Source: Acidobacteriaceae bacterium | Lineage (GTDB): Bacteria; Acidobacteriota; Terriglobia; Terriglobales; Acidobacteriaceae | Direction of reading: 5' to 3' | NCBI GenBank assembly: GCA_003139095.1 | Contig: PLHW01000044.1 | Coordinates: 125,838 to 189,837, forward strand | DNA: 64,000 nt | Shown: one piece after another, positions 41,751-52,043 of the stretch | Numbering within the stretch: position 1 is the first letter of the stretch | Layout: every line of letters starts with the position of its first letter | The notes under the pieces: generated by a model | Seen by the model: only the letters and a program-made list of their open reading frames with translations | What the model was told of the DNA's origin: nothing | Databases searched by the model: none | Position numbers and translations under genes: made by a program

Positions 41751-42119
41751 TTACTCTTCTCGAGAGACGAGCATCAGGCGGTAATACCTTCGCAGCTGTT
41801 TGACATCGTTGGTCTCGGCGAGTCGGTGGACCTTAGCGCGTAGCTGTTCAAGGCTGTCGTCCACGCCTTCGAAGAAGAAAAGGTCACTCATGGACACGTT
41901 TAATGCTTTAGCTAACTTCTTCATTCTTTCCCAGGATGGGGTCTTAATGCGCCCGGTTTCGACGTGTCCGACATACTGGGGACCGGCACCGATCATCTCC
42001 GAGAGCTTGGGTTGGGTGAGTCCCTCTGCCTCACGGAGTCTCGCGAGCTGCCTGCGGAACGATACTCCCAAATCTCGGCTCATCGCAACCCAACCTACTA
42101 GCCCAGAGCACTCAATCAA
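41751..42119 (-). CDS. XRE-family HTH regulator
   Basis: FRRQLARLREAEGLTQPKLSEMIGAGPQYVGHVETGRIKTPSWERMKKLAKAL. Confidence 0.85.
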   Translation of the reverse strand: MIECSGLVGWVAMSRDLGVSFRRQLARLREAEGLTQPKLSEMIGAGPQYVGHVETGRIKTPSWERMKKLAKALNVSMSDLFFFEGVDDSLEQLRAKVHRLAETNDVKQLRRYYRLMLVSREE

Positions 42120-42212
42120 AGGTCATCAGAGATATGCTTGACAGTCACAAATATGCGTATTAGATATATAAAGGGTTGGATTTCATGCGCCAGATGGCAT
42201 CCCGAGCCTTAT

Positions 42213-42518
42213 CTAGCGGCGAGAGTAGAAACGAGAATTTTCCATTCGGCGCATCATTTCGGTTGGACTGACTCGGAACGCCCGTGAAAACCGAACGATT
42301 GTTTTGAGAGTCGGACTTTGCACACCCCGCTCAATAGCGCTCAGTTGAGTTCTATCAATGCCGAACTTGACGTAGACGTCCAATTGGGAGAGTCCCGCCT
42401 CCTTACGAATCTCGCGCAGAACAATTCCGAAGGCTTTTTCAGGGCCTGACCGAGGTTGAATTTGCCGATTGTGCGGCATTGAGGATTCAAGTGTGGTGGG
42501 ATGATGGATAAAAGCCAA
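42213..42518 (-). CDS. XRE-family HTH regulator
   Basis: LREIRKEAGLSQLDVYVKFGIDRTQLSAIERGVQSPTLKTIVRFSRAF. Confidence 0.85.
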   Translation of the reverse strand: MAFIHHPTTLESSMPHNRQIQPRSGPEKAFGIVLREIRKEAGLSQLDVYVKFGIDRTQLSAIERGVQSPTLKTIVRFSRAFRVSPTEMMRRMENSRFYSRR

Positions 42519-42600
42519 CGGGGAAAACCCATCACTTTGAGGAGTTCATAAGATCGGCAAGGCTTGCTGCTGCGGCTCATTAAGCGATTGGAGGAGGAAC

Positions 42601-43284
42601 GTGGATAATTCTGTCGCAGCCCGTTTCCCTTTGCCGCTATCCAACCAGAAAGCGAGGGGCGGCTCTATCGAGGCGGATCAAAAACCGCCTTCAACGGAGG
42701 CCTCCGACGAAGCCCTGATGGCTTTGATCTGCCGGGGCGACAGAGATGCCCTTGCATCCTTGTTCCGCCGCTACGCCCGTATCGTCCGCGGAGTAGCCTA
42801 CCGAGTTTTGCGAGACGTATCCGAGGCAGACGACCTTCTCCAGGACATCTTTCTATTAGTTCACCGTCTCTGCGGAACCTTTGACAGTTCGAAAGGCTCA
42901 GCCCGGTTCTGGATTCTCCAAATGACCTACCGCCGGGCCATCTCGCGACGGCGTTATCTGACTTCCCGTCACTTCTACACCCGCTTGGACCTGGACCAGG
43001 CAGAGAATGAACTGGGCGACCTGCCCTCAAAGTCTGGACGCTACGAGAATTCGAGGGAAGGTGCCCTTGACCGAGAAGAGGCCTTGCAAAGTTGGTGCAA
43101 TGAACTCTCCGAGAGCCAGCAACAAACTCTGCATCTCTTTTTCTTCGAGGGCTACACATTTGAGGAGATCGCTGCCAAACTGGGTCAGACCGTTGGGAAT
43201 GCGAGAAATCACTATTACCGCGGGCTGGACAAGCTGCGGAAGCAGATTTCTGCTGGCAAATTGCCGGGCAAAGAAGCAGTATGA
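42601..43284 (+). CDS. ECF RNA polymerase sigma factor
   Basis: Sigma-70 regions 2 and 4: LASLFRRYARIVRGVAYRVLRDVSEADDLLQDIFL; FFEGYTFEEIAAKLGQTVGNARNHYYRGLDKLRKQI. Confidence 0.92.
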   Translation: MDNSVAARFPLPLSNQKARGGSIEADQKPPSTEASDEALMALICRGDRDALASLFRRYARIVRGVAYRVLRDVSEADDLLQDIFLLVHRLCGTFDSSKGSARFWILQMTYRRAISRRRYLTSRHFYTRLDLDQAENELGDLPSKSGRYENSREGALDREEALQSWCNELSESQQQTLHLFFFEGYTFEEIAAKLGQTVGNARNHYYRGLDKLRKQISAGKLPGKEAV

Positions 43285-43317
43285 TAAAAAGTTCTAGCCA
43301 TCGTAGGAGCGGGTGCG

Positions 43318-44637
43318 TTGTTGCCAAGCGGACCCCATGACGAGTTTTTGGAGCTTTGTGCTGTTTCAACCTCAGGCCAGCTGAGCGAGGAAGAACAGAC
43401 CCGACTCCAGGAACACCTTGCTACTTGCCCCGAGTGCCGTGAGGCTCTCCGGCAGTACGAATCCGTTGTCCACGACGCGATTCCAGCCATCGGAGCCGAG
43501 CAATCATCGCGGATAGACCCTGGTCCTTCCTGGTCCCAGTCGCGCGCGGAGACGGCACTCTTCGAGCGTTTGGCACGGGAAGAAGGCCAACAGCCAGGCG
43601 CCGCCGAACAGAAGAACGGAGTGCCGGCCGCTTTCCGTCGAGTTCTACCGATTGCTCCTGAATCAACATGGCGTCACGTTTGGATGCTGTACGCCGCCGG
43701 AATCCTGCTTTTCATCACGCTTGGACTCTCCGCATACTGGGTCGGCGTGCGGCATGGCACGGATGTTGCAAAAGCTACGCCGCCCGCGACAACGACTCAA
43801 GATAAGCCTGCACTTGCGATTACTCCCTCCCTGGAAGAGCAACTCAGCGACGCAGCTCATGAACGGCAAATTGCCCGTGTCCAGATTACGCAGCGTGATA
43901 AAGCACTCGCAGCTCTCCGCCGGCAACTGGAGCGGCAGTCGGCCGAGATCGACCGCATGAAGGAATCGCAGGACAAGCTGGAGAGTGATTTGCGCACTGG
44001 CGAAGCGGGCAAGCAAGATCTGGTCCAGCAGCGCTCCGAGTTGGGACACAAGCTGGAAGCGGCGCAAGTGGAATCTCACGCACTTCAGCAGCAGGTGGCC
44101 TCACTAACACAGCAGTCGACCGACGAAACTACCCACGCCAAAGCATTGGGGGCCAAAGTCGACGATCTCACTCGTGTGCTTCAGGATCGTGAAGCATCCC
44201 TCGGTCAGCAGGAAGAACTACTGTCCCATGACCGCGACATTCGGGAACTCATGGGTGCCCGTGACCTCTACATCGCAGAGGTCTATGACGTCGGCGACAA
44301 CGGAGCCACGAGAAAACCTTACGGTCGCGTGTTTTGCACGAAGGGAAAGTCCTTGATCTTCTATGCCTACGACCTGGATCAGCAGGAAACGAAGCGTGCG
44401 CAGACTTTTCAGGCATGGGGCCGTCGCGGCCCGGACTTCAAGCAGGCGCTCAATCTCGGCATCTTCTACGAGGACAATGCTGCGAAAAAACGCTGGGTTT
44501 TGAAAATGGACGACCCGAAGACGCTGGCGCAAATCGATGCCGTCTTCGTGACCATTGAACCGCACGGAGGAAGCAATAAGCCGAGCGGGAAACCTCTTCT
44601 GTTCGCCTATCTCCGAGTTAATCCCAACCACCCTTAA
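43318..44637 (+). CDS. anti-sigma factor-like protein with zf-HC2 and coiled coil
   Basis: HLATCPECREAL zinc finger, one TM segment (LYAAGILLFITLGLSAYWVGV), periplasmic coiled coil. Confidence 0.8.
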   Translation: MLPSGPHDEFLELCAVSTSGQLSEEEQTRLQEHLATCPECREALRQYESVVHDAIPAIGAEQSSRIDPGPSWSQSRAETALFERLAREEGQQPGAAEQKNGVPAAFRRVLPIAPESTWRHVWMLYAAGILLFITLGLSAYWVGVRHGTDVAKATPPATTTQDKPALAITPSLEEQLSDAAHERQIARVQITQRDKALAALRRQLERQSAEIDRMKESQDKLESDLRTGEAGKQDLVQQRSELGHKLEAAQVESHALQQQVASLTQQSTDETTHAKALGAKVDDLTRVLQDREASLGQQEELLSHDRDIRELMGARDLYIAEVYDVGDNGATRKPYGRVFCTKGKSLIFYAYDLDQQETKRAQTFQAWGRRGPDFKQALNLGIFYEDNAAKKRWVLKMDDPKTLAQIDAVFVTIEPHGGSNKPSGKPLLFAYLRVNPNHP

Positions 44638-44752
44638 GTCTCAAGTCTTTCTTCGTTGATTCGTTCTAGAATCGATCCAGCTGATAAAAACGGCGGGGCT
44701 TCCTGCGAATAACTGAAGAGCGGCTGAATTTCATTTTTCGCGGAGAACTGAT

Positions 44753-47700
44753 ATGCGCTTCCCCCGGATTGCCTTCCCCCTTCTCGTTTGGTCCGTGCTG
44801 CTGTTGGTTCTCCGCGCCGAGGGGCAGTCGCCCAATGGAAACATCAACGGGCTCGTTCTCGATCCCACCAGCCGAGTAATCGCCGGCGCCGAAATCATTG
44901 CGGTGAACGACTTAACCAGCGTGCAGCTCACCAGCAAAACGAACGACGAGGGAATCTACGTCCTACCCAATCTGCCTCCCGGCCCCTACCGGATCCAGGT
45001 CTCCAAGGTGGGATTCAAGACGATCGTCAAGCCTGACATCGTTCTCAATGTTCAGGACGCGCTTTCCATCAATTTCACTCTGCCAGTCGGCGCGCTGCTT
45101 GAGACCGTGACAGTCACGGGTGGGGCGTCGCTGGTAAACACGGAATCGGCAGCGGTGAGTACAGTTGTGGACCGACAATTTGCCGAAAACCTGCCGATGA
45201 ATGGTCGCAGTTTTCAGACCTTGATTGAACTCACACCAGGGGTAGTCACGGTTCCCACCAATACCCAGGACGGCGGCCAATTCAGCGTGAATGGAGAGCG
45301 AGCTAGCTCAAACTATTGGATGGTGGATGGAGTGAGCGCGAACATCGGCATGAGCGCGACCCCGAATCCGGGCAATGGACTTGGTGGCGGGCTTGGTTCT
45401 TTTAGCGCATCGGGCGGCACGAACAGCCTGGTATCGGTCGATGCCATGCAGGAATTTCGCATTCAGACCTCAACCTACGCGCCGGAATTCGGGCGCACAC
45501 CGGGTGCTCAGATCTCGATTGTGACTCGCTCGGGCACGAATCAATTCCATGGCACAGCGTTCGACTTCCTTCGTAATGACCTCATGAACGCAAACGATTG
45601 GTTCGCGGACTACTCGCATTTAGCGAAGCCCGTGGAGCGCCAGAATGACTTCGGTGGCACTTTCGGCGGCCCGCTCATGAAGGGCCGAACATTCTTCTTC
45701 TTTTCGTACGAAGGCCTTCGCCTTCGGCTGCCGCAGGTCGCGCTTGACACTGTCCCTGATGCGACGGCCAGACAAAATGCGGTGCCGAGTATGCAACCGT
45801 ATTTCGACGCATTTCCTCTTGACCCGAACCAGCCGGACCTCGGGAACGGCGTAGCCCAATACAACGCGAGTTACTCCAACGCGTCCAGCCTCGATGCGTA
45901 CAGCATCCGGCTTGACGAAAAGATCGGCGGCAACTGGAATGTCTTTGGGCGCTACAACTACTCTCCCTCCGACATTATTGATCGTGGCGCAAGCGGCACG
46001 CCTCTCAGCGTTGTCACGCCGATTCGGATCACCACACAAACCATCACGGTCGGAACCACCGGCATGCTGTCCTCCGCGATAACCGACGATGTGCGATTCA
46101 ATTACAGCAGGACAAGCAGCGCGAGCAGCAATTACGTGGACGCTTTCGGGGGCGCTACGCCTTTAACGTCTCTTCCGTTTCCCGACTCCTTCACCGCTGG
46201 CAATTCGTTTCTTTCGCTTGCGTTATTCAGCTTGAAGGGAGATCCCCTCTTGGACGTCGGCAGAATTCAGCGGAACCTGCAGAGGCAGTACAACCTTGTG
46301 AATGGGCTATCCGTGCAGAGAGGTCCACACAGTCTGAAGTTTGGCGTGGACTTTCGCCGCCTTTCCCCCGTTTATGATCCTGCGGTATACGAGCAACTGC
46401 CGGCTTTCTTTGACATGCCTACCGCGGAAACCGGCATTGCTCCCTTCAACACGATCGTGGCAAACGTCGGCTCGACATTTTCATTCCGCAATCTTGGTTC
46501 GTACGCTCAGGATACCTGGCGACTCTCCAAGCGCTTAACCCTGACCTACGGGCTGCGGTGGGACATCGATTTTGCACCGTCGTCGATGAGTGGTCCAAAC
46601 CTCCCAGCAATCACCGGATACAACCTGAACGATCTGTCCCAGGTGGCACTAGCGCCAGCCGGGACGGCGCCTTTCGGCACGCGGTACAACGGATTCGCGC
46701 CGCGGGCGGGCGTTGCCTACGAACTCTCGGATTCTGCCAAATGGCAAACCGTCCTTCGAGGAGGCGTGGGCGTTTTCTATGATCTCGTGACCTCGGTCGC
46801 GGGGACCCTCCTTTCTCTTCCTGGATACCCCTACAGCGCCTCAACAACCAGTACTGGAAGTCCGTTCCCGTTGGACCCATCCGCGGCTGCGCCGCCGGTG
46901 ATTGATCCCGCGAGCCTGGCAAACTGCTGTAGTGCGCTGGCCGCATTCAACCCTCATCTTCAACTTCCTTACAGCCTCCAGTGGAACGTTGCGCTGGAGC
47001 AGGGGTTGGGAGTCCAGCAATCCGTTTCGGCTTCGTATATCGGTTCTCTCGGTCGGAGGCTGCTCCAGTCTGAATATGTGTTCTCTCCGAATCCAAGCTT
47101 TTACGCAGTGCAGGTGCTTGGCAACACGGCAAATTCAAACTACAACGCACTTCAACTTCGGCTTCAACGCCGGTTGTCAAGCGGTCTGCAAGCGCTCGCT
47201 TCCTACACGTGGTCGCACTCGATCGACAACGGCTCGGCAGCCTCGAACTTTGTGGGCTCGAATGAGTTCGTTGCCACGCTCGGGTCCCGGGCCAACAGAG
47301 GTCCATCCGACTTCGATATTCGGAATTCGTTTTCGGCCGGGATAACCTACGAAATCCCCACACCCAAAGGCAACGCGCTGAGGAAAGCCCTCTTGGGTGG
47401 GTGGTCCTCTCAGAATTTTGTCATTGCCTCGTCCGCCCCACCAGTCGACATTTTCTATAGTGCATTTGGAAACGGCGCTCTTCTCAGATCGCAGACTAAT
47501 GTCAGGCCGGATTTGGTGACTGGGGAACCGCTCTATCTCTCTGGATCACAGTGCATTCAGTTGCTGGGCCCGCCATGTGCCGGGGGCAAAGGCTTCAACC
47601 CGGCAGCTTTTGCCTCCCCGCCGCTCGACTCTAAGAGTGGAAACCCAATACGTCAGGGGAACCTCAGCCGAAACGCAGTGAGAGGTTTTGGTGTGATCCA

Positions 47701-47986
47701 GTGGGACTTTGCGATGCATCGCGACTTCCCGATCGGCGACCGCTTGAAACTGCAGTTCCGCGCAGAATTGTTCAATGTCCTGAACCATCCGAATTTTGGA
47801 CCGCCGGTAGGAGATCTCGGCAGTCCACAGACTCTAAATCCTCAATTCGGCCAATCCCAGCTCACGCTGGGCCAGAGCCTCAGCGGTGCCCAATACGCGG
47901 GGAACGTGGGAAGCGGAGCTTTGAGCCCGCTCTACCAGATCGGTGGTCCGCGTACTGTTCAACTGGCGCTCAAGCTGAGCTTTTAA
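44753..47986 (+). CDS. TonB-dependent receptor, Oar-like with carboxypeptidase-regulatory domain
   Basis: Signal peptide, NGNINGLVLDPTSRVIAGAEI domain, plug region, C-terminal beta-barrel ending in LALKLSF. Confidence 0.9.
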   Translation: MRFPRIAFPLLVWSVLLLVLRAEGQSPNGNINGLVLDPTSRVIAGAEIIAVNDLTSVQLTSKTNDEGIYVLPNLPPGPYRIQVSKVGFKTIVKPDIVLNVQDALSINFTLPVGALLETVTVTGGASLVNTESAAVSTVVDRQFAENLPMNGRSFQTLIELTPGVVTVPTNTQDGGQFSVNGERASSNYWMVDGVSANIGMSATPNPGNGLGGGLGSFSASGGTNSLVSVDAMQEFRIQTSTYAPEFGRTPGAQISIVTRSGTNQFHGTAFDFLRNDLMNANDWFADYSHLAKPVERQNDFGGTFGGPLMKGRTFFFFSYEGLRLRLPQVALDTVPDATARQNAVPSMQPYFDAFPLDPNQPDLGNGVAQYNASYSNASSLDAYSIRLDEKIGGNWNVFGRYNYSPSDIIDRGASGTPLSVVTPIRITTQTITVGTTGMLSSAITDDVRFNYSRTSSASSNYVDAFGGATPLTSLPFPDSFTAGNSFLSLALFSLKGDPLLDVGRIQRNLQRQYNLVNGLSVQRGPHSLKFGVDFRRLSPVYDPAVYEQLPAFFDMPTAETGIAPFNTIVANVGSTFSFRNLGSYAQDTWRLSKRLTLTYGLRWDIDFAPSSMSGPNLPAITGYNLNDLSQVALAPAGTAPFGTRYNGFAPRAGVAYELSDSAKWQTVLRGGVGVFYDLVTSVAGTLLSLPGYPYSASTTSTGSPFPLDPSAAAPPVIDPASLANCCSALAAFNPHLQLPYSLQWNVALEQGLGVQQSVSASYIGSLGRRLLQSEYVFSPNPSFYAVQVLGNTANSNYNALQLRLQRRLSSGLQALASYTWSHSIDNGSAASNFVGSNEFVATLGSRANRGPSDFDIRNSFSAGITYEIPTPKGNALRKALLGGWSSQNFVIASSAPPVDIFYSAFGNGALLRSQTNVRPDLVTGEPLYLSGSQCIQLLGPPCAGGKGFNPAAFASPPLDSKSGNPIRQGNLSRNAVRGFGVIQWDFAMHRDFPIGDRLKLQFRAELFNVLNHPNFGPPVGDLGSPQTLNPQFGQSQLTLGQSLSGAQYAGNVGSGALSPLYQIGGPRTVQLALKLSF

Positions 47987-48055
47987 GCCTTGCCGCAACG
48001 CAAGAATCAGGTCGCCATCCAGAAGTGAATCGTCATTTGGGGGAGGACAATCCTT

Positions 48056-49834
48056 GTGACAAAACTGCTCCGCGCTTGTTTGCTTGTCGTATTGGTGGCC
48101 TGCAGCGCTGCCACGCTCGGGCAGCCGCTGCAAGAATCCTGGGTGCCAGGACCCACGACTGTGGTAAGTGACGTGTGGCATCCATGGTATGAAATAAAGT
48201 CAGATCCCGAAAACCCGAACTCACTACTGATTTGTGGCACCAAATGGGATACGAAGATCAATACTCTTCTTGGATTTGTCTATTCCTCTTCTGATGGGGG
48301 AAAAACCTGGCAAACCGCTCTTGAGGATCGACGAAGCCCTTGGGTCTCGGAACATTCCTGCGCCTTCGGGCCGAAGCACAGGGCATATTTTGTGTCTGAA
48401 GCGTCTCACGTGATCGACGGCGAAGCTCATCACGAGTTGGGCACAACGCGGCTCTACGTCTCAACGGACAGCGGCCAGCATTGGACTCAGGGCCTCGACA
48501 CTGGATGGGCCGACTTCTCAACCTCCGCTGTCAGCCGCACCTCCGGCAGGCTCTTCACGTTCTTCCATGATGCTTCTACCCTCGACCCTGTTCGGGAATC
48601 AGGAAGTAACGTCGGCCTCCTGATTTTTCCGGCCGATGGAAAGGCCGTGAATGGACCAATCCTCAGCAGAGCGATTCAGGATCTCAACTACCGCGGCGCG
48701 TATCCGTCGGACGCGGTTGCACTGAAGAGCGGGGCGGTCGTGGCTCTCTATCAGGCCATGAATGTTTCGCAAACCGAGGGTTATCTTGCGCTGATTCATG
48801 CAGATGATTCACCCACGCCAACGCTTGAAACACGCGTAATATCCCGTACGATTCTCGGCAAAAGCTGCGATTCTATCGACAGAGGTTCTATGGCCTATGA
48901 TCCGGACCGAGACAGGTTGTTTGTTGTCTACGGTGATGGCTGTGAGAAGGGCCCGATCATGTTGGCGTCATCTGAAGACGAGGGCCGGACATGGACGAAG
49001 GGTGTCCCTATCGCGAACATCGAAAAGCCAGAGCGCGAGATAGAGTGTCCCTCTCTGGTTGTCGGTCAAAGCGGCACATTGGGCCTTCTCTGGGAGGAGG
49101 GTTGGTTTTCTGGCAAGTGGCTGTTTTCGACAATCCGGGATGGGAAGCTGACGGAGCCGCCGACAGAGCTATCTCACGGCCAGTCCAAGCTTGAGATAGG
49201 CCACGACTCGATATGGCTCCAAATCGCGCAATCGAATACCACCATGAGCGGATACTCCAGGATACGCTCTTCAATCACACTAAATGTGGTCGGAATCCTC
49301 AACGATGTCTGGCGAGAAGAAGGTTTAGTCGCGATTGGTGACAAGCTCCTGGCGATCTGGTCATCCGGGGATAGAAACGGAATGAGATTGTACTCCGCTA
49401 CACTAGCTCACTCGGGTAGCGGAAAGCCGAATGACGACAAGAGTCAGGGCGCCAAAGAAGCTGATGTTACCGACCGGACTGCAATCCTGTTCGGCGGATT
49501 TCAGCGATTCGACAACCGGACCGGCACTCTGGATGTTTGCATGACCCTTCGCAACAATAGCGGCGAGCCACTCAGAGCGCCTGTCAAGCTCGAAGCCACC
49601 GGCATCCGGTCGTCGGTCGGGGCGATCTCGATACTCAACGCCAGCAATCGCGTTCAGGGTGAAGGTGCGACGTGGGATATAAGCACGTCGCTTACAGGGG
49701 ATAGGATTCCTCCACATGCAACGAGCAACCCCTTTTGTTTCTCCTTTCATGTTGAGGTGTCTCCTGAAATGTCCGCCTCGCCGGCGTTACCCAACCTCCT
49801 AACTCTCGGCTTAGCGGTCCTGGCGAACCGATGA
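48056..49834 (+). CDS. BNR-repeat / sialidase-like secreted protein
   Basis: Asp-box-like SSSDGGKTWQ, STDSGQHWTQ, SSEDEGRTWTKG. Confidence 0.75.
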   Translation: MTKLLRACLLVVLVACSAATLGQPLQESWVPGPTTVVSDVWHPWYEIKSDPENPNSLLICGTKWDTKINTLLGFVYSSSDGGKTWQTALEDRRSPWVSEHSCAFGPKHRAYFVSEASHVIDGEAHHELGTTRLYVSTDSGQHWTQGLDTGWADFSTSAVSRTSGRLFTFFHDASTLDPVRESGSNVGLLIFPADGKAVNGPILSRAIQDLNYRGAYPSDAVALKSGAVVALYQAMNVSQTEGYLALIHADDSPTPTLETRVISRTILGKSCDSIDRGSMAYDPDRDRLFVVYGDGCEKGPIMLASSEDEGRTWTKGVPIANIEKPEREIECPSLVVGQSGTLGLLWEEGWFSGKWLFSTIRDGKLTEPPTELSHGQSKLEIGHDSIWLQIAQSNTTMSGYSRIRSSITLNVVGILNDVWREEGLVAIGDKLLAIWSSGDRNGMRLYSATLAHSGSGKPNDDKSQGAKEADVTDRTAILFGGFQRFDNRTGTLDVCMTLRNNSGEPLRAPVKLEATGIRSSVGAISILNASNRVQGEGATWDISTSLTGDRIPPHATSNPFCFSFHVEVSPEMSASPALPNLLTLGLAVLANR

Positions 49835-49849
49835 CCGCTTATACTATGG

Positions 49850-49881
49850 CCGGAGCGCCCGGATAGGACCAGGCGCTCCGG
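49850..49881. terminator. inverted repeat after the lasso-like precursor gene (possible bidirectional terminator or processing hairpin)
   Basis: Perfect 10-bp stem CCGGAGCGCC / GGCGCTCCGG, 12-nt loop; no U-tract on either side. Confidence 0.45.
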
Positions 49882-49889
49882 CGTTCCGC

Positions 49890-50033
49890 CTACTCGTCAG
49901 CTTCGTACGCATTGGGCGTCATGGTTGGGTTATGGCGTGGAATGTCACCCAAGCCAGATTTCGGCTTGTTTACGGCTTGAACAAAGCCGAGAGCCGAGCC
50001 AAGGACGTTAACTTCCGGTTTCTGGTATTTCAT
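49890..50033 (-). CDS. lasso-like RiPP precursor peptide, 47 aa
   Basis: MKYQKPEVNVLGSALGFVQAVNKPKSGLGDIPRHNPTMTPNAYEADE; leader matches YxxPxVxxLG; RBS GAGGAGGTG; lies next to the C/B2/B1 genes; below the ORF-track length cut-off. Confidence 0.75.
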   Translation of the reverse strand: MKYQKPEVNVLGSALGFVQAVNKPKSGLGDIPRHNPTMTPNAYEADE

Positions 50034-50090
50034 TGGTCTTCACCTCCTCTCTTTTGGCGTTTATTGGCGTGGCCGGCGCAGCCAATCTCT

Positions 50091-52013
50091 TCACGACTGT
50101 GAGGCGCATTCCATCTCCCGCTGGAGCCCCGAACTTTCGCTTCGGGCTTCAATTAGGTGGAATACGTTTCGTTCTCGGAGCGTTCGCAGCCACAACTCGA
50201 CACCCAGAGTGCGCATCAGAGTGATGATTGGAACATCGGTCTCCGTGCGGACGTTCCGCAGCGTGTCCCAAAGTCTTGCTTCGTCAGCGATTCCGAACGC
50301 CTCAAGCTCAAGGTGCGCAGCAGTCTCATGCAAGTGCGTCCAGTTCTCGCTCAGACCTAGCATCATTCCGTGTTCAACGTATGCCTTGCGCGGACGGTTC
50401 AAAAGTTCGGCGGGAACGATGCCGCGAAGAGCGCGACGCATGAGAGAGCGGCGCTGACTTGGTCGCACCAACTGCTCTCTTGGTATGGCGTAGAGAAACT
50501 CCATTAGTTGACGATCGAGAAATGGGTAGCGAACCTCGCAGCACGGCTCGGTGGCAACCGGTTCGCTGGATAACTGTCTCCGCAGCACGTCCAGTGTCTC
50601 GATGTTTTCCTGGAAGCTCGGTATTGGACCAAAGAGTTCCAATCTGCGCGGATATCCCAGCAGGGCCTTGACGTTTCTTACTACGAATCCAGGGTCCAGC
50701 CACGGAGCAGAGCGGCGTATCGACGCGCTATCCGAAGCAGTTGGAGAGAATCTTCGCGCGGTCTCCCAGAGAAGCTTCAACCAAGGTTTCCTTTTGTTCA
50801 GTGCCCAAACCTTCAGTTGATGGCAAAGGGCCCTGAAGCGAGCCTGTCTAAGGAGGTCGCCGAGTTCGGGTATCGGGCTCGGGACACCACCCGCGACTTC
50901 ATCGCCCCCTGTTCCGGAGAGAACCACGCGGTTGCCTTGCGATCTGACACAATCTGCAAATCGTTCCCGAACGGAACTGCGGAAGCGAAGCGAGCCGGGC
51001 GTCGCCGAGAAATAGCCACTTTTAAGCTCCAGACGGAAGGGGTCTGATCCGAGGTCGAGATGGCAGCCGGTTCTTCCTCGTTTCTCCTCCACCTTCGTAA
51101 AGTAAGGACGCTCGTTCCAATTGGGTTCTGCGTCGTTGTAGTACGACAATGTGTCCAGTCGCGGACACTCAGTGTTCCCCTCTGCGACGATCAAATCGGC
51201 CATGCAAACGATGGATGGGGAGTCCATGCCACCGCTCAATTCTGCAAGAACAGGGCTGTCTGAACGAAGGCGCCGGCGTACAGACTCGCCGAAAACGTGC
51301 CGAAAGTGCTCCTCGTATTCGGCATCCGTGCGGTAGCGGATCCTAATTGCAGAATCGAAATCCCAATATTTGCTGGTTCTGTGTTCTCCTCGCGCCAGCC
51401 GGACGAAGGAAGATGGTGAGACTGAGTGAAGCCCAATGTAAGGCGTCAGGTGGGTCGCCGGGAAGAAAGCCAGCCATCCCGCAACGTATTCTTCTTCGAG
51501 TTTGAAGGAGTGATCGGCGAACAGAACCAGGGGATCCAGTATGCTGCACCAGGTGACCTGATCTCTTTCGACCGAGTAGTACAGATGGCGAGTGCCTATG
51601 AAATCCTTCGCCAAAATAAGTGACTGGTCTTTGGAATTCCAAACAGAGCACGCCCAATCACCGATCAACTCTCGAAACGCATCGGTTCCCCAGCGTTCGT
51701 AGCCGACGGCAACTATCTCCAAGTCGGTGGAATCGGCCGAAAGTCCGCCAGCTAGCCTTTCAATGAGATCTTGGCGATTGTCGAGTCGTCCTTCCCAAGT
51801 GATGATTGCGCCGGATCTTGAAACATGAGGTTGGGTTTCGCAGCGAGATTCCTTAGTGGTATGGAAGGCCCGATAGAGAATCCCAAGGTTATCTTTGCAG
51901 ATGTACCCTTCCCCATCCGGCCCATAAGGCGCCAGTACAGGGCGAACATGGTCGAAATCCTCGGGGTTCACGGGCTTCCCATCAAAATTGCACCTGCCGA
52001 ATTGAACGCTCAT
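50091..52013 (-). CDS. lasso cyclase-like asparagine synthase homologue (C protein)
   Basis: GATase-II-like N-terminus and LAELSGGMDSPSIVCMAD PP-loop; ORF extends to 52043. Confidence 0.85.
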   Translation of the reverse strand: MSVQFGRCNFDGKPVNPEDFDHVRPVLAPYGPDGEGYICKDNLGILYRAFHTTKESRCETQPHVSRSGAIITWEGRLDNRQDLIERLAGGLSADSTDLEIVAVGYERWGTDAFRELIGDWACSVWNSKDQSLILAKDFIGTRHLYYSVERDQVTWCSILDPLVLFADHSFKLEEEYVAGWLAFFPATHLTPYIGLHSVSPSSFVRLARGEHRTSKYWDFDSAIRIRYRTDAEYEEHFRHVFGESVRRRLRSDSPVLAELSGGMDSPSIVCMADLIVAEGNTECPRLDTLSYYNDAEPNWNERPYFTKVEEKRGRTGCHLDLGSDPFRLELKSGYFSATPGSLRFRSSVRERFADCVRSQGNRVVLSGTGGDEVAGGVPSPIPELGDLLRQARFRALCHQLKVWALNKRKPWLKLLWETARRFSPTASDSASIRRSAPWLDPGFVVRNVKALLGYPRRLELFGPIPSFQENIETLDVLRRQLSSEPVATEPCCEVRYPFLDRQLMEFLYAIPREQLVRPSQRRSLMRRALRGIVPAELLNRPRKAYVEHGMMLGLSENWTHLHETAAHLELEAFGIADEARLWDTLRNVRTETDVPIITLMRTLGVELWLRTLRERNVFHLIEARSESSGLQREMECASQS

Positions 52014-52043
52014 GGTCCTGTTCCTCCCGAAGTGAACGACCAT

